From: Firmicutes bacterium UBA4049
GTDB lineage: Bacteria > Bacillota > Desulfotomaculia > Desulfotomaculales > Nap2-2B
Direction: 5' to 3'
Length of the DNA stretch: 44,132 nucleotides
NCBI GenBank assembly: GCA_002382755.1
Contig: DFZT01000056.1
Coordinates: forward strand, 1,799 to 45,930
The notes beneath the pieces were generated by a model that saw nothing but the letters and a program-made list of their open reading frames with translations, was not told the origin of the DNA and made no database searches. The translations under genes were made by a program, and so were the position numbers. Of the stretch, positions 34,753 through 43,700 are shown in pieces (position 1 is the first letter of the stretch; every line of letters starts with the position of its first letter).

Positions 34753-35325
34753 TTAAGCCCCTTTCTTTAATCGATTGATTCGTTGAAAAATTTCCTTGAC
34801 TTCATTAACTCCTTTGATTCTGTCCGGTTTAAGCTTGATTTTTCCGTTGTTAAACATTTTTAAACCGAGTTTCGCATTGTGAAAAGGCTGGCAGCTTCTT
34901 AGATTAAATAAAAGCGAGACTAGAACTGCATGCGACCGGCCAAACATGTTTAAAGTATCCAGGAAGGCCTGGTTAAAAATATTTACCTTGCGGCTTCTGT
35001 CCGTGCCGGGTATGTTTCTTTCGGCGGCCATTATGCGCAGGCTGTCCATCACGTCCGCCACGCCGATGTTGCGCGGGCAGCGGACGGAACAGGTTGAACA
35101 GTAAGCGCAAAGGCGTATAGTCTGGGAGTTCAAGACATCGTCGATCAAACCCAGCTGGACCATTCTCATAATCTGGTTTGGCGTCAAGTCCATTGCAAAA
35201 GCAACCGGGCAACCGGCAGTGCATTTGCCGCACTGGAAACACAAAGATGCGTCCTGGCCGCTGTGCAGAAGCACTTCCTTACTGAGATCAGACTTCCTGT
35301 CATCGATGACAATTGGTTGTTGCAT
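34753..35325 (-). CDS. hdrC: Heterodisulfide reductase subunit HdrC
   Basis: About 190 residues from MQQPIVIDDRK, with two 4Fe-4S motifs CFQCGKCTAGCP and CAYCSTCSVRCP and a helical C-terminus. HdrC relays electrons from HdrA to HdrB. The frame also has an ATG at 35421 preceded by AGAGGAGGTT, only 2 nt away, which would add a 32-residue basic extension (MPKKARDRSCKD...). Family length favours 35325, whose own ribosome binding site (GGGG, 9 nt) is weak, so the start is unsettled. It is the first gene of the operon. Confidence 0.88.
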   Translation of the reverse strand: MQQPIVIDDRKSDLSKEVLLHSGQDASLCFQCGKCTAGCPVAFAMDLTPNQIMRMVQLGLIDDVLNSQTIRLCAYCSTCSVRCPRNIGVADVMDSLRIMAAERNIPGTDRSRKVNIFNQAFLDTLNMFGRSHAVLVSLLFNLRSCQPFHNAKLGLKMFNNGKIKLKPDRIKGVNEVKEIFQRINRLKKGA

Positions 35326-35466
35326 CACAAAAAACCCCAACCCTCTTTGAAAAGTTTTTAATTTGGGAATAAAGCAGTTTCTATTGTCTTTACAGCTCCG
35401 ATCCCTTGCCTTTTTAGGCATAACCTCCTCTTAGTTTTTTGTAAAAATAAATTTTTTATTGAAAAT

Positions 35467-35495
35467 ACTATATCACTGACCGGATAAACATGCAA
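35467..35495 (-). promoter_or_regulatory. Promoter of the hdr-flx operon
   Basis: On the minus strand TTGCAT (35495-35490), a 17-bp spacer and TATAGT (35472-35467), about 40 bp before the first possible hdrC start. The gene-free stretch 35422-35804 holds this promoter, a palindrome and a plus-strand promoter. Confidence 0.7.
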
Positions 35496-35570
35496 TGCAA
35501 TAATAAGCGCAAACGCTGCTATATACAAAAGCAGCCATAGGGATTTTTGCCGCTGATGCTGAAAAGTTGC

Positions 35571-35595
35571 CCAAGCCCTGCTCGGCAGGGCTTGG
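35571..35595. repeat. Perfect GC-rich palindrome in the hdrC / acyl-CoA synthetase intergenic region
   Basis: CCAAGCCCTG, loop CTCGG, CAGGGCTTGG: a perfect 10-bp stem in otherwise A/T-rich sequence. No U-tract follows directly on either strand, so it is not a standard terminator. It lies upstream of both divergent promoters. Confidence 0.7.
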
Positions 35596-35689
35596 CCGGC
35601 GAAATAAAATCTTTTCTGCTGATTTTAAGGCCTAAAGCCGGCCGGAAAATATACGCTTTCTTTGAATTTAGGTATTTTTATTATTTTTA

Positions 35690-35719
35690 TTGATGAACCA
35701 GGTTTTTCCGGAGTAAAAT
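35690..35719 (+). promoter_or_regulatory. Candidate promoter of the ADP-forming acyl-CoA synthetase
   Basis: TTGATG (35690-35695), an 18-bp spacer and TAAAAT (35714-35719), about 85 bp before the start codon. Confidence 0.45.
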
Positions 35720-35804
35720 AATAAATATACTGGAAGAAAGCAAGGCTTTTATGAAAATTTTTTAAGAAGCAACAAAAATTACATGAAAGGACTTCGATAA
35801 GAGA

Positions 35805-37931
35805 ATGGATTTTTTAAATTGTTTTTTTAATCCCAAGTCAATAGCTATAATTGGAGCTTCCCGCGACAGCTATAAGGCAGGCGGCCAGTGTCTTATTAGT
35901 CTTCTGCAATGCGGATATAAAGGAACTATCTATCCTGTAAATCCTCATTATGAAGAAATTTTTGGCGTAAAAACTTATCCTTCAGTTGCCGAATTGCCTG
36001 GATCTTTCGAAATAGGCTTGATAGTTGTTCCTGCTCAGGCTGTTAAAGATGCTGTTTTAGATTGTGCAAAAGCCGGAGCGAAGGGAGTTGTAATTATTAG
36101 TTCAGGATTTAAAGAGGCGGAAACCGGGCAAGAGTTAGAAAAAGAAATTTTACAGTTGGCAGTTGAGACGGGTATAAAAATAATCGGGCCGAATACTATG
36201 GGTGTAATAAATACAGCGCATCCTTTAAATCTTACCTTTGTTCCTTATCTAAAGGAAATTCCGCGGGGCTCAATAGGTTTGATTAGTCAAAGCGGAGGAG
36301 TTTGTCAACTTATTCTTTATGCATTGTTAAGTGAAAATTTGGGTGCAAGCAAGGCAGTTGCTCTAGGAAATCGTTGCAACGTGGAGTTTTCCGACATCCT
36401 GGCTCATTATGGCCGGGATCCTGAAACAAACGTAGTTCTAATGTACATTGAAGGAATCGAGAATCCCCGTCATTTACTTGAAGAAGCTAAGAAGATAACT
36501 ATGTTCAAGCCCATAGTGGTATATAAAGTAAGAGAATCTGAGGCTGTAAACAGGGCGGCGTTTTCTCATACAGGTACGCTGACCGGTAGTTTTAACCTTT
36601 ACCAGGCCGCCTTTCGGGATGCTGGAATTATCAGTGCGAATAGCATTGATGAACTCATTGATACGGCTAAAAGTCTTTCTTTCTTGCCTGTTCCACAGGG
36701 CAACCGGGTAGGTATTGTTGCTGTTCAGGCTGGTTTGGGGATTATCTTTACCAGCGTTGCCGAACAAGAAGGGCTGAAACTAGCCGAACTTACGCATTCA
36801 ACTATAGATGCTCTTGATAAATGTCTGTCTTCAACGGCCCGTTATACTTTGCATTCCAATCCTGTAGATATAACCTTCGGAGTAGCCGATAAAAAAATCA
36901 TTATGCAGACAATCAGGTTATTGATGAAAGATAATAATGTAGATATGGTAGTTTTGTTGAATTCGCACCATTCAGAGTATACCCAAAATATTCTGGAAGC
37001 AGTTGAACAGCTTATCGCGGATGGCGAAATTGCCAAGCCTTTTGTTTTAATGCAAGATTCGCCTGAAGAAGCGCTTGGCAGTAAGATAAAGAATATTGAA
37101 AGCAAAAAGATACCTGTATATAGATTGCCGGATAGGGCGGCGCGGGCGCTGGCCAATTTATACCGTTATGCCGGCATAAGACAAAAAAAAGAAACAGTCA
37201 TTTCAGAACAAGGCTCTCAGGCAGCGTTGGATGGAGCAAAGGCTAAATCCATTCTTGCCGGAGTTGAACAAGAAGGGCGAATTGTTTTAACTGAACCTGA
37301 AGCAAAAGAATTTTTAGTTACGGCCGGGATCCCCGTTACCCCGGTTAAAATAATCGAAAGTTCGGAAGAAGCGTATCGTACGGCAGCTTCATTAGGAGCG
37401 CCGGTGGTTTTAAAACTTGTTTCTCCTTTGATCGCGCACAAATCAGATGTTGGCGGGGTTAAGCTGAATTTAGCCGGTGAAAAAGAAATCAAGGAAGCCT
37501 ATGAAGAAATTATCCTAAAAGGCAGACACCTTGATCCCCGAGTTTGCGTAAGTATTCAACCCATGGCCTCTCCCGGCATAGAAGTTATTATTGGGTCTAT
37601 TACAGACAGCCAGTTCGGCCCAGTTATTATGTTTGGTCTGGGAGGGACGACAGTAGAAGTTTATCGTGATGTCTCCTACAGGTTATTGCCTTTAAATGCC
37701 CTGGCGGCCAGAGAAATGATCCAAGAGATTAAAGGATTTTCTTTATTGCAAGGCTACCGGGGACAGGCAGCCGTTAATCTTGAGCCAATTATCGACATCT
37801 TGATGAAAACTTCAACTCTGATGACGACCTTCACACAGATTAAAGAAGTTGATTTAAATCCCGTGATTGTTTATCCAAATAGAGTGCTGGTTGTTGACTC
37901 GCGTATATTATTAACCGGACAGTCTAAATAG
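35805..37931 (+). CDS. ADP-forming acyl-CoA synthetase (fused alpha and beta)
   Basis: A 708-residue fusion of both halves of NDP-forming acetate-CoA ligase. An N-terminal CoA-binding Rossmann domain (SIAIIGASR, IIGPNTMGVIN) is followed by succinyl-CoA synthetase alpha-like domains. SHTGTLTGS carries the expected phosphohistidine (H255), and a C-terminal ATP-grasp domain begins at about 490 (GAPVVLKLVSPLIAHKSDVGGV). It would convert an acyl-CoA, ADP and phosphate to the acid, CoA and ATP, conserving energy, or the reverse. Acetate or propionate as the acid is inference. The gene is visibly richer in A/T codons than its neighbours, which hints at different ancestry. It is monocistronic. Confidence 0.88.
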   Translation: MDFLNCFFNPKSIAIIGASRDSYKAGGQCLISLLQCGYKGTIYPVNPHYEEIFGVKTYPSVAELPGSFEIGLIVVPAQAVKDAVLDCAKAGAKGVVIISSGFKEAETGQELEKEILQLAVETGIKIIGPNTMGVINTAHPLNLTFVPYLKEIPRGSIGLISQSGGVCQLILYALLSENLGASKAVALGNRCNVEFSDILAHYGRDPETNVVLMYIEGIENPRHLLEEAKKITMFKPIVVYKVRESEAVNRAAFSHTGTLTGSFNLYQAAFRDAGIISANSIDELIDTAKSLSFLPVPQGNRVGIVAVQAGLGIIFTSVAEQEGLKLAELTHSTIDALDKCLSSTARYTLHSNPVDITFGVADKKIIMQTIRLLMKDNNVDMVVLLNSHHSEYTQNILEAVEQLIADGEIAKPFVLMQDSPEEALGSKIKNIESKKIPVYRLPDRAARALANLYRYAGIRQKKETVISEQGSQAALDGAKAKSILAGVEQEGRIVLTEPEAKEFLVTAGIPVTPVKIIESSEEAYRTAASLGAPVVLKLVSPLIAHKSDVGGVKLNLAGEKEIKEAYEEIILKGRHLDPRVCVSIQPMASPGIEVIIGSITDSQFGPVIMFGLGGTTVEVYRDVSYRLLPLNALAAREMIQEIKGFSLLQGYRGQAAVNLEPIIDILMKTSTLMTTFTQIKEVDLNPVIVYPNRVLVVDSRILLTGQSK

Positions 37932-37989
37932 GAAACGTTAAAATATGCGGCGCGCCTGACAGCAGTTAAAATGGAGTGCTTAAGACAAA

Positions 37990-38015
37990 TAAAAAAAGCC
38001 GGTTGATCCCGGCTT
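37990..38015 (-). terminator. Terminator of otsA
   Basis: AAGCCGG/CCGGCTT with a 6-nt loop, followed on the minus strand by TTTTTTTATTTG. It stands 30 bp past the otsA stop and may also end the convergent gene. Confidence 0.75.
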
Positions 38016-38044
38016 GACAGTCAGAGTGACAATTTTTAAAGGTC

Positions 38045-39541
38045 TTAACACAGTCTGGCTGTTTTTGTGGGCGATGATATACCGTCTTCCGTAACCGGCC
38101 TGATTTTTGGCACGGCAGCGACAAGTTTCAGGTTGGCCTGCCACCACCACTGGATATCCTTGTTCATGACGGATTGTTTTAAAACCTTTAAATGCTCCTG
38201 TTTTTCCGCAGCGGACATTTCCAGCGCCTTTTTGATTTTAACCGCCAGCTGTTCGTAATCGTAAGGGTTGGCCAGCAGCGCGCCATCCAATTGTTCCGCC
38301 GCTCCGGCATAAGTGCTTAATAAGAGCACGCCGTTGCCGTCATTCCGGGAGGCCACAAATTCCTTCGCCACTAGATTAAGTCCGTCACGCACCGGAGTAA
38401 CCATCATTACATCTGCAGCCAGATAATGGGCTACAAGTTCTTTTTCGTCAAGGGAGCGGTTCAGATACCTGACCGGGACGGCGCCGTAACCTTGATCATA
38501 AAGGCCGTTAATTTCACCGACAACCTGCGCGATTTTTTGCCTGTACAGATCGTAGGTATCCACGCCGTTCCTGGTGGGCACGCCTATCTGAAGCAGGCTT
38601 ACTCTGCCCCGATACTTTGGATATCTCTTCAGGAATTCTCCCAGTGCCTTGATTTTTTCAGGGATGCCCTTTGTGTAATCGAGCCTGTCGATTCCAAGCA
38701 GCAGATATTCCGAACCTATTGCGTGCCGGATCTGGTTTGCGCGCAGCCTGATCTGCGGGTCGGACGCCAGTTGTTCAAAGCGGCGCCAGTCAATGCCTAC
38801 AGGAAGATCCCTGACCATTATTCTCCTGTCGCGCAGCCTGATTGTTCCCTTCTCCTGATTTATTTTAGCGGGGAAATAACGCTCAACACAGGCCAGGAAA
38901 TTGTTTACATAAGAACGCGTATGGAACGCGACAAGATCGCTTTTAAGCAAACCCTGCAGCAGCTGCTTGCCCCAGGGAAGAAGCTGGAATACTTCCGGCG
39001 GGGGGAAGGGAATATGCCAGAAGAAGGCTATCCTCGCCAGGGGATAATAGCGCCTTAACAGCTTGGGCACCAGCATAAGATGATAATCATGCACCCAGAA
39101 AAGATCATCCTGCTGTGTTACAAGCGCTGTTATCCGGGCAAAAATGTAGTTGACCCTGCGGTAGGCGTGCCAGTATTCTCCTTCAAAAACACACTTGTCA
39201 ATCATCTGATGGGCTAAGGGCCATAAAGTGCTGTTGGAAAAACCGTGATAATAGGCGTTATATTCTTTTTCGTTCAGGATGACTTCCTGAACGTTGTACT
39301 GGGATTGGCCGGTTGGAATCGCCGCCAGAATACCCCGGCTGTTCCGGTTGTTGTCCAGCCTCCCGCACCAGGATACCCAAATTCCTTTGTTGCTTGTTAA
39401 AACAGGTTCAACTGCAGAAACCAGCCCGCTGACGGAACGCGTGGTTTTCAGCTTTCCGTTTTCCTCCGCGAATGTGTAAGCGCCCCGGTTAGAAATTACT
39501 GCCAGGTTATCCAGGGGAATGTTATTCAGGGACATTTGCAC
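38045..39541 (-). CDS. otsA: Trehalose-6-phosphate synthase (GT20)
   Basis: A glycosyltransferase of about 498 residues that joins UDP-glucose and glucose 6-phosphate to form trehalose 6-phosphate. Family blocks present are AVISNRGAYTF, SVSGLVSAVEP, WVHDYHLMLVP, FFWHIPFPPPEVF, GIDRLDYTKGIPEKIKALG and VTPVRDGLNLVAKEFVA. No OtsB-type phosphatase is fused or adjacent. GGAGG overlaps the first GTG of the frame; it lies 8 nt before the GTG at 39541 and 14 nt before the ATG at 39535, so the start is one of these. Trehalose would serve as an osmolyte or stress protectant. Confidence 0.92.
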   Translation of the reverse strand: MQMSLNNIPLDNLAVISNRGAYTFAEENGKLKTTRSVSGLVSAVEPVLTSNKGIWVSWCGRLDNNRNSRGILAAIPTGQSQYNVQEVILNEKEYNAYYHGFSNSTLWPLAHQMIDKCVFEGEYWHAYRRVNYIFARITALVTQQDDLFWVHDYHLMLVPKLLRRYYPLARIAFFWHIPFPPPEVFQLLPWGKQLLQGLLKSDLVAFHTRSYVNNFLACVERYFPAKINQEKGTIRLRDRRIMVRDLPVGIDWRRFEQLASDPQIRLRANQIRHAIGSEYLLLGIDRLDYTKGIPEKIKALGEFLKRYPKYRGRVSLLQIGVPTRNGVDTYDLYRQKIAQVVGEINGLYDQGYGAVPVRYLNRSLDEKELVAHYLAADVMMVTPVRDGLNLVAKEFVASRNDGNGVLLLSTYAGAAEQLDGALLANPYDYEQLAVKIKKALEMSAAEKQEHLKVLKQSVMNKDIQWWWQANLKLVAAVPKIRPVTEDGISSPTKTARLC

Positions 39542-39700
39542 TTTCCCCACCTCCTCAATACTTTAGAGTTGACGTCCCTCAAATACAAACATCCTGCTAT
39601 TCAATTGCGAGTTGTTGGTTCCGGGCTGGAATAACCCCATCATCTATACGAATTTTTCTTGGGATGGTACAAAAAATGGAGGACTTACGAAATCAAATTT

Positions 39701-39729
39701 ATTATAAAATACTAACCAATCTTTGTCAA
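39701..39729 (-). promoter_or_regulatory. Consensus promoter of otsA
   Basis: On the minus strand TTGACA (39729-39724), a 17-bp spacer and TATAAT (39706-39701), a full sigma-A consensus. The leader is about 150 nt and includes TCCTCCA, complementary to the otsA ribosome binding site. The gene-free stretch 39551-39860 holds this and the trpB2 promoter. Confidence 0.85.
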
Positions 39730-39784
39730 CCTGTGAATTATCGGAAATTACAGATTAAATAAAAAAATATCTTATCTTTACATC

Positions 39785-39814
39785 TTGATTTATTATCTTT
39801 TTATAAAGTAAAAT
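39785..39814 (+). promoter_or_regulatory. Candidate promoter of the trpB2 gene
   Basis: TTGATT (39785-39790), an 18-bp spacer and TAAAAT (39809-39814), about 45 bp before the start codon; GAGGGGAG precedes the ATG. Confidence 0.55.
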
Positions 39815-39860
39815 ATTAAACGGTTAATAGTCTACATGAGAAGAGGGGAGTTTTTAAAAT

Positions 39861-41222
39861 ATGGAGGAACTGAAAGTATTTCTTTCCGAGAATGAGATCC
39901 CGACCCACTGGTACAATATCATGGCGGACATGCCCAATTTGCCGAAACCTCCGCTGCACCCGGGGACAGGACAGCCCGTAACACCTGATGATTTAAAGCC
40001 TATTTTCCCGATGGGCTTGATTATGCAGGAAGCGTCATTAGACAGGTGGATTGAGATTCCAGATGAGGTGAGGGAATTATACCGTTTATGGCGTCCAGCC
40101 CCGCTGCACAGGGCCGGGTACCTTGAAAAAGCGCTGGATACACCCGCCCGTATCTTTTACAAGTATGAAGGGGTAAGTCCGGCGGGCAGCCATAAGCTGA
40201 ATACTGCGCTTGCCCAGGTCTATTACAATAAAAAGGAAGGCATCAAGCGTCTGGCCACCGAGACAGGCGCCGGACAGTGGGGGACCGCCTTAGCCCAGGC
40301 CTGCAACTTTTTTGGTCTTGAGTGCGTCGTTTATATGGTAAGGGTCAGCTACCAGCAAAAACCTTACCGCCGCTCAATTATAGAAATTTTCGGGGGGAGC
40401 GTATACGCGAGCCCAAGCGAACGCACACAGACCGGCCGCCGCGTTCTTGCCGAAAATCCCGATACGCCGGGCAGTTTGGGCCTGGCCATCAGTGAAGCTG
40501 TTGAAGAAGCCGCCGGACGTGAAGACACCAATTATTCCCTGGGCAGCGTTTTAAACCATGTCCTGCTGCACCAGACGGTGATCGGCCTGGAAGCCAAAGA
40601 ACAGATGGCTAAAACTGGTTTTTATCCGGATGTAGTCATCGGGTGTGTCGGCGGGGGAAGCAATTTCGGAGGTTTTGCATTCCCCTTTGCCTATGACAAA
40701 ATAACCAAGGGCGCTAAAGTGCGCCTGGTGGCTGTTGAGCCCACCGCCTGCCCCACACTTACGCGCGGAATGCATACCTACGATTTCGGCGATGTTGCCG
40801 GTTTTACCCCGATTTTAAACATGTACACCCTGGGGTCCGGCTTTATACCGCCGGGAATTCACGCAGGGGGCTTGAGGTATCACGGGAATTCGCCGCTGCT
40901 TTCCCAGTTGGTTGTTGATAAGATAGTCGAAGCCCGGGCTCTTGATCAGACCTCAGTTTTCAAAGGAGCAATCCAGTTTGCCCGTTGCGAGGGCATAGTA
41001 CCCGCTCCCGAATCCGCCCACGCGATTCAGCAGGCCATTACGGAAGCAATCGAGGCAAGGGAGGCAGGGGAGGCTAGGACTATTCTGTTTAACCTGAGCG
41101 GGCACGGTCACCTTGATCTTGCCGCCTATGACAATTACCTGTCCGGAAACCTGATTGACTATCCGCTTCCGGAGGAAGATTTGCAGGGAGCTTTAAGTAA
41201 TTTGCCGAAGGTTCCTGTATAA
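39861..41222 (+). CDS. trpB: TrpB2-type tryptophan synthase beta chain
   Basis: A 453-residue PLP enzyme of the TrpB2 branch, longer than standard TrpB (about 400). The PLP lysine is K112 in [25 protein letters not shown] and [16 protein letters not shown] (phosphate-binding loop) are typical, as is the N-terminal [13 protein letters not shown]. TrpB2 makes tryptophan from indole and serine and often stands alone without trpA, as here. It may salvage indole rather than act in the trp operon. It ends at a strong terminator. Confidence 0.93.
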   Translation: MEELKVFLSENEIPTHWYNIMADMPNLPKPPLHPGTGQPVTPDDLKPIFPMGLIMQEASLDRWIEIPDEVRELYRLWRPAPLHRAGYLEKALDTPARIFYKYEGVSPAGSHKLNTALAQVYYNKKEGIKRLATETGAGQWGTALAQACNFFGLECVVYMVRVSYQQKPYRRSIIEIFGGSVYASPSERTQTGRRVLAENPDTPGSLGLAISEAVEEAAGREDTNYSLGSVLNHVLLHQTVIGLEAKEQMAKTGFYPDVVIGCVGGGSNFGGFAFPFAYDKITKGAKVRLVAVEPTACPTLTRGMHTYDFGDVAGFTPILNMYTLGSGFIPPGIHAGGLRYHGNSPLLSQLVVDKIVEARALDQTSVFKGAIQFARCEGIVPAPESAHAIQQAITEAIEAREAGEARTILFNLSGHGHLDLAAYDNYLSGNLIDYPLPEEDLQGALSNLPKVPV

Positions 41223-41235
41223 GAAACTGCATAAG

Positions 41236-41277
41236 AAAACCGTACGAAACGCACCCTTTGTGCGCTCGTACGGTTTT
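41236..41277. terminator. Bidirectional terminator between trpB2 and dnaK
   Basis: AAAACCGTACGA (41236-41247) pairs perfectly with TCGTACGGTTTT (41266-41277), with a GCGCAC/GTGCGC-like inner helix in the loop, and T runs on both sides. The two genes converge here. Confidence 0.9.
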
Positions 41278-41287
41278 TTACGCTTCT

Positions 41288-43180
41288 TTAGCTTCTTTCT
41301 TCGAATTCGGCGTCTACGACATCATCAGGCTTGGGCCTCCCCGGAGGAGGGCCTCCGGGTGCGGCAGTTTCTTCACGTGTTTTCTGATAGGCTGCTTCGG
41401 ATAACGAGTATGCCGCCTGCCGGAGATCGTCATGCAGTGAACGTATCTTTTCAATCGGGGCATTTTCCTTCAAAGCGGTTTTTAAATCACTGAGTATTTG
41501 CTCGATACGGGCCTTTTCATGAACGGGGATATTGTCCTGAAAATCTTTCAGCTGCCGTTCCACACGATAGGCCAGCCCGTCCGCTTCATTCCGGACTTCA
41601 ACTTCCTGCTTGCGCTTATTATCTTCTTCGGTATGCATTTCAGCGTCTTTTACCATACGGTCGATTTCCTCTTTAACGAGGCTGGTTGAACCAGTTATGG
41701 TAATTGTCTGCTCTTTGCCTGTCGCTTTGTCCCTTGCGTTAACTTTAAGTATGCCGTTTGCGTCTATGTCGAAAGTGACCTCAATTTGCGGCGTTCCCCG
41801 GGGCGCCAAAGGTATGCCGTCCAGCTTAAACTGTCCGAGCGAACGGTTATCTCTGGCCATTTCCCTTTCACCCTGAAGAACATGGATATCAACAGCCGGC
41901 TGGCTGTCCTCCGCAGTGGTGAAAATCTGACTGCGTTTTGTGGGAATGGTTGTGTTCCGTTCGATAATCTTGGACATTATTCCTCCCAGAGTTTCCACTC
42001 CCAGAGAAAGCGGCGTCACATCGAGCAGGACGACATCCTTTACCTCGCCGGCTAAGACACCTGCCTGGATGGCTGCGCCGACGGCGACTACCTCGTCAGG
42101 GTTAACCCCCTGATTCGGCTCTCTTCCCCCGGTCATTTCGCGAACCAGCTTCTGTACCGCGGGGATACGCGTCGAACCGCCCACCAGGATAACTTCGTCG
42201 ATGTCCTTTTCGCTGAGTTTTGCGTCGGCAAGGGCTGTTTTAACGGGCCCCTGGCAGCGCTCAACAAGGTGATGGGTCAAATCATCAAATTTCGCCCTGG
42301 TAAGCTTTGTATCCAGGTGCTTGGGTCCGCTGGCGTCGGCAGTGATAAATGGAAGACTGATATTTGTTTCGAGTGTTGCGGACAGTTCTGTCTTGGCTTT
42401 TTCGGCTGCTTCGATCAGACGCTGCAGGGCCTGCTTATCCATCCTTAAATCAATACCGTAATTTTTCTTGAATTCATCGGCCATCCAATTTACTATTTCC
42501 TTGTCGAAGTTATCGCCGCCCAGGTGAGTATCGCCGCTGGTTGATTTGACTTCAAAAACGCCGTCCCCGACTTCCAGAATGGAAACGTCAAAGGTGCCTC
42601 CGCCAAGATCGAAAACCATAACCATTTCGTTGTTTTTCTTATCCATACCGTATGCTAAAGAGGCTGCCGTCGGTTCGTTGATTATTCGCAGCACGTTTAA
42701 ACCGGCTATTTTTCCTGCATCCTTGGTCGCCTGACGCTGGGCGTCGTTAAAATAAGCCGGAACTGTTATCACAGCGTCGACAACTTTCTCACCAAGGTAT
42801 TTTGAAGCGTCATCAGCCAGTTTTTTCAGAATCATTGCCGAAATTTCTTCAGGAGCATAGTTTTTATCGCCAATCTTAAAACGAACAGCGTCATTCGGTC
42901 CTGAAACAACTTTATAAGTGACCAGATTCCTTTCCTCACTGACTTCCGGATACCGCCGTCCAATAAAACGTTTAATTGAGAACAGCGTTTTTTCCGGGTT
43001 TAAAGCTGCCTGACGCCTGGCAATCTGCCCGACAAGCCTTTCGCCGTCATCTTTAAAGGCTACTACCGAAGGCGTGGTCCGATTTCCTTCGGCATTTACG
43101 ATCACCGTTGGTTTGCCGCCTTCCATAACCGCGACGACTGAATTTGTAGTGCCAAGATCAATTCCTACTGCCTTGCCCAT
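41288..43180 (-). CDS. dnaK: Chaperone DnaK (Hsp70)
   Basis: A 630-residue Hsp70 with [40 protein letters not shown], the [11 protein letters not shown] linker start and a C-terminal lid ending in [12 protein letters not shown]. It folds proteins with DnaJ and GrpE, neither of which is adjacent. The open frame extends 29 codons upstream; GGAGG before the ATG at 43180 fixes the start at MGKAVGID. It is preceded by a full consensus promoter overlapped by an inverted repeat and by hspR, so HspR control is likely. Confidence 0.97.
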   Translation of the reverse strand: MGKAVGIDLGTTNSVVAVMEGGKPTVIVNAEGNRTTPSVVAFKDDGERLVGQIARRQAALNPEKTLFSIKRFIGRRYPEVSEERNLVTYKVVSGPNDAVRFKIGDKNYAPEEISAMILKKLADDASKYLGEKVVDAVITVPAYFNDAQRQATKDAGKIAGLNVLRIINEPTAASLAYGMDKKNNEMVMVFDLGGGTFDVSILEVGDGVFEVKSTSGDTHLGGDNFDKEIVNWMADEFKKNYGIDLRMDKQALQRLIEAAEKAKTELSATLETNISLPFITADASGPKHLDTKLTRAKFDDLTHHLVERCQGPVKTALADAKLSEKDIDEVILVGGSTRIPAVQKLVREMTGGREPNQGVNPDEVVAVGAAIQAGVLAGEVKDVVLLDVTPLSLGVETLGGIMSKIIERNTTIPTKRSQIFTTAEDSQPAVDIHVLQGEREMARDNRSLGQFKLDGIPLAPRGTPQIEVTFDIDANGILKVNARDKATGKEQTITITGSTSLVKEEIDRMVKDAEMHTEEDNKRKQEVEVRNEADGLAYRVERQLKDFQDNIPVHEKARIEQILSDLKTALKENAPIEKIRSLHDDLRQAAYSLSEAAYQKTREETAAPGGPPPGRPKPDDVVDAEFEERS

Positions 43181-43292
43181 TGTTTTAACCTCCTTGTTAT
43201 ATATTCTTAATTTTTTTCTAGTTCTTATCCTTGTCAGGATGTAAAAAAAATGGTTTGCCATAAACAACTCTTTTATCGGCTCTCATAGTCAG

Positions 43293-43322
43293 ATTATAAA
43301 CCATGACAATTATATTGTCAAG
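43293..43322 (-). promoter_or_regulatory. dnaK promoter with HAIR-like operator
   Basis: On the minus strand TTGACA (43321-43316), a 17-bp spacer and TATAAT (43298-43293), fully consensus. The -35 and spacer form TGACAATATAATTGTCA (43304-43320), a perfect 7-3-7 palindrome, extendable to CTTGACA-N7-TGTCATG (43302-43322). This has the 7-7-7 geometry and outer CTTGA of the HspR-binding HAIR element (CTTGAGT-N7-ACTCAAG). Confidence 0.8.
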
Positions 43323-43329
43323 GATAATA

Positions 43330-43373
43330 ATAACAATATATGCATCTTATTTGCAATAAGATGTCATTGTTAT
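43330..43373. repeat. Two-part inverted repeat between hspR and the dnaK promoter
   Basis: An inner perfect 9-bp stem CATCTTATT/AATAAGATG (43343-43351, 43355-43363) lies within outer arms ATAACAAT/ATTGTTAT (43330-43337, 43366-43373). It starts 12 bp past the hspR stop. No U-tract follows, so it may be a weak terminator, an RNA-stabilising structure or a binding site. Confidence 0.6.
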
Positions 43374-43385
43374 GGCGAAAAATTT

Positions 43386-43661
43386 TTAATCTTCGTCCTC
43401 AAGGTTTATTCCGTATCGTTTCTCCATCTCCAGGATGATTTTGACTCCCGCCAGGTTGACGCTCCTGGTTTGGGTAAGGTACCGGATATGCCTGACTACT
43501 GTAATATCACTTTGGGAGTAAAGCCGGATATTGCCTTCCGTCCTGGAGGGGCTGAGAAGGCCGAATTCCTCATATATGCGCAAAGTTCTGGGGTGGACTT
43601 GGGCCAACCTGGCAGCAACGCTGATTACGTAAACAGGCTGGTTGTTTTCTGTCTTACTCAT
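43386..43661 (-). CDS. hspR: MerR-family heat-shock repressor HspR
   Basis: A 91-residue MerR-type regulator with an N-terminal winged helix: YVISVAARLAQVHPRTLRIYEEFGLLSPSRT, NIRLYSQSDI and RHIRYLTQ. The short C-terminal helix (GVKIILEMEKRYGINLEDED) and position next to dnaK fit HspR, which represses heat-shock genes with DnaK as co-repressor in Actinobacteria. GAGGG lies 6 nt before the ATG. Its promoter carries a degenerate copy of the site found at dnaK, suggesting autoregulation. Confidence 0.9.
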   Translation of the reverse strand: MSKTENNQPVYVISVAARLAQVHPRTLRIYEEFGLLSPSRTEGNIRLYSQSDITVVRHIRYLTQTRSVNLAGVKIILEMEKRYGINLEDED

Positions 43662-43700
43662 TTTTTGCCCTCGCTTTTTAAGAAAAGTTCTTATATAAAA

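Noticed and set aside
38426..39058. 210-residue plus-strand ORF opposite otsA
   Set aside because: Antisense shadow of otsA without ribosome binding site or family features.
43181..43385. CIRCE element (TTAGCACTC-N9-GAGTGCTAA) upstream of dnaK
   Set aside because: No such sequence is present; the repeat at the promoter is HAIR-like instead.
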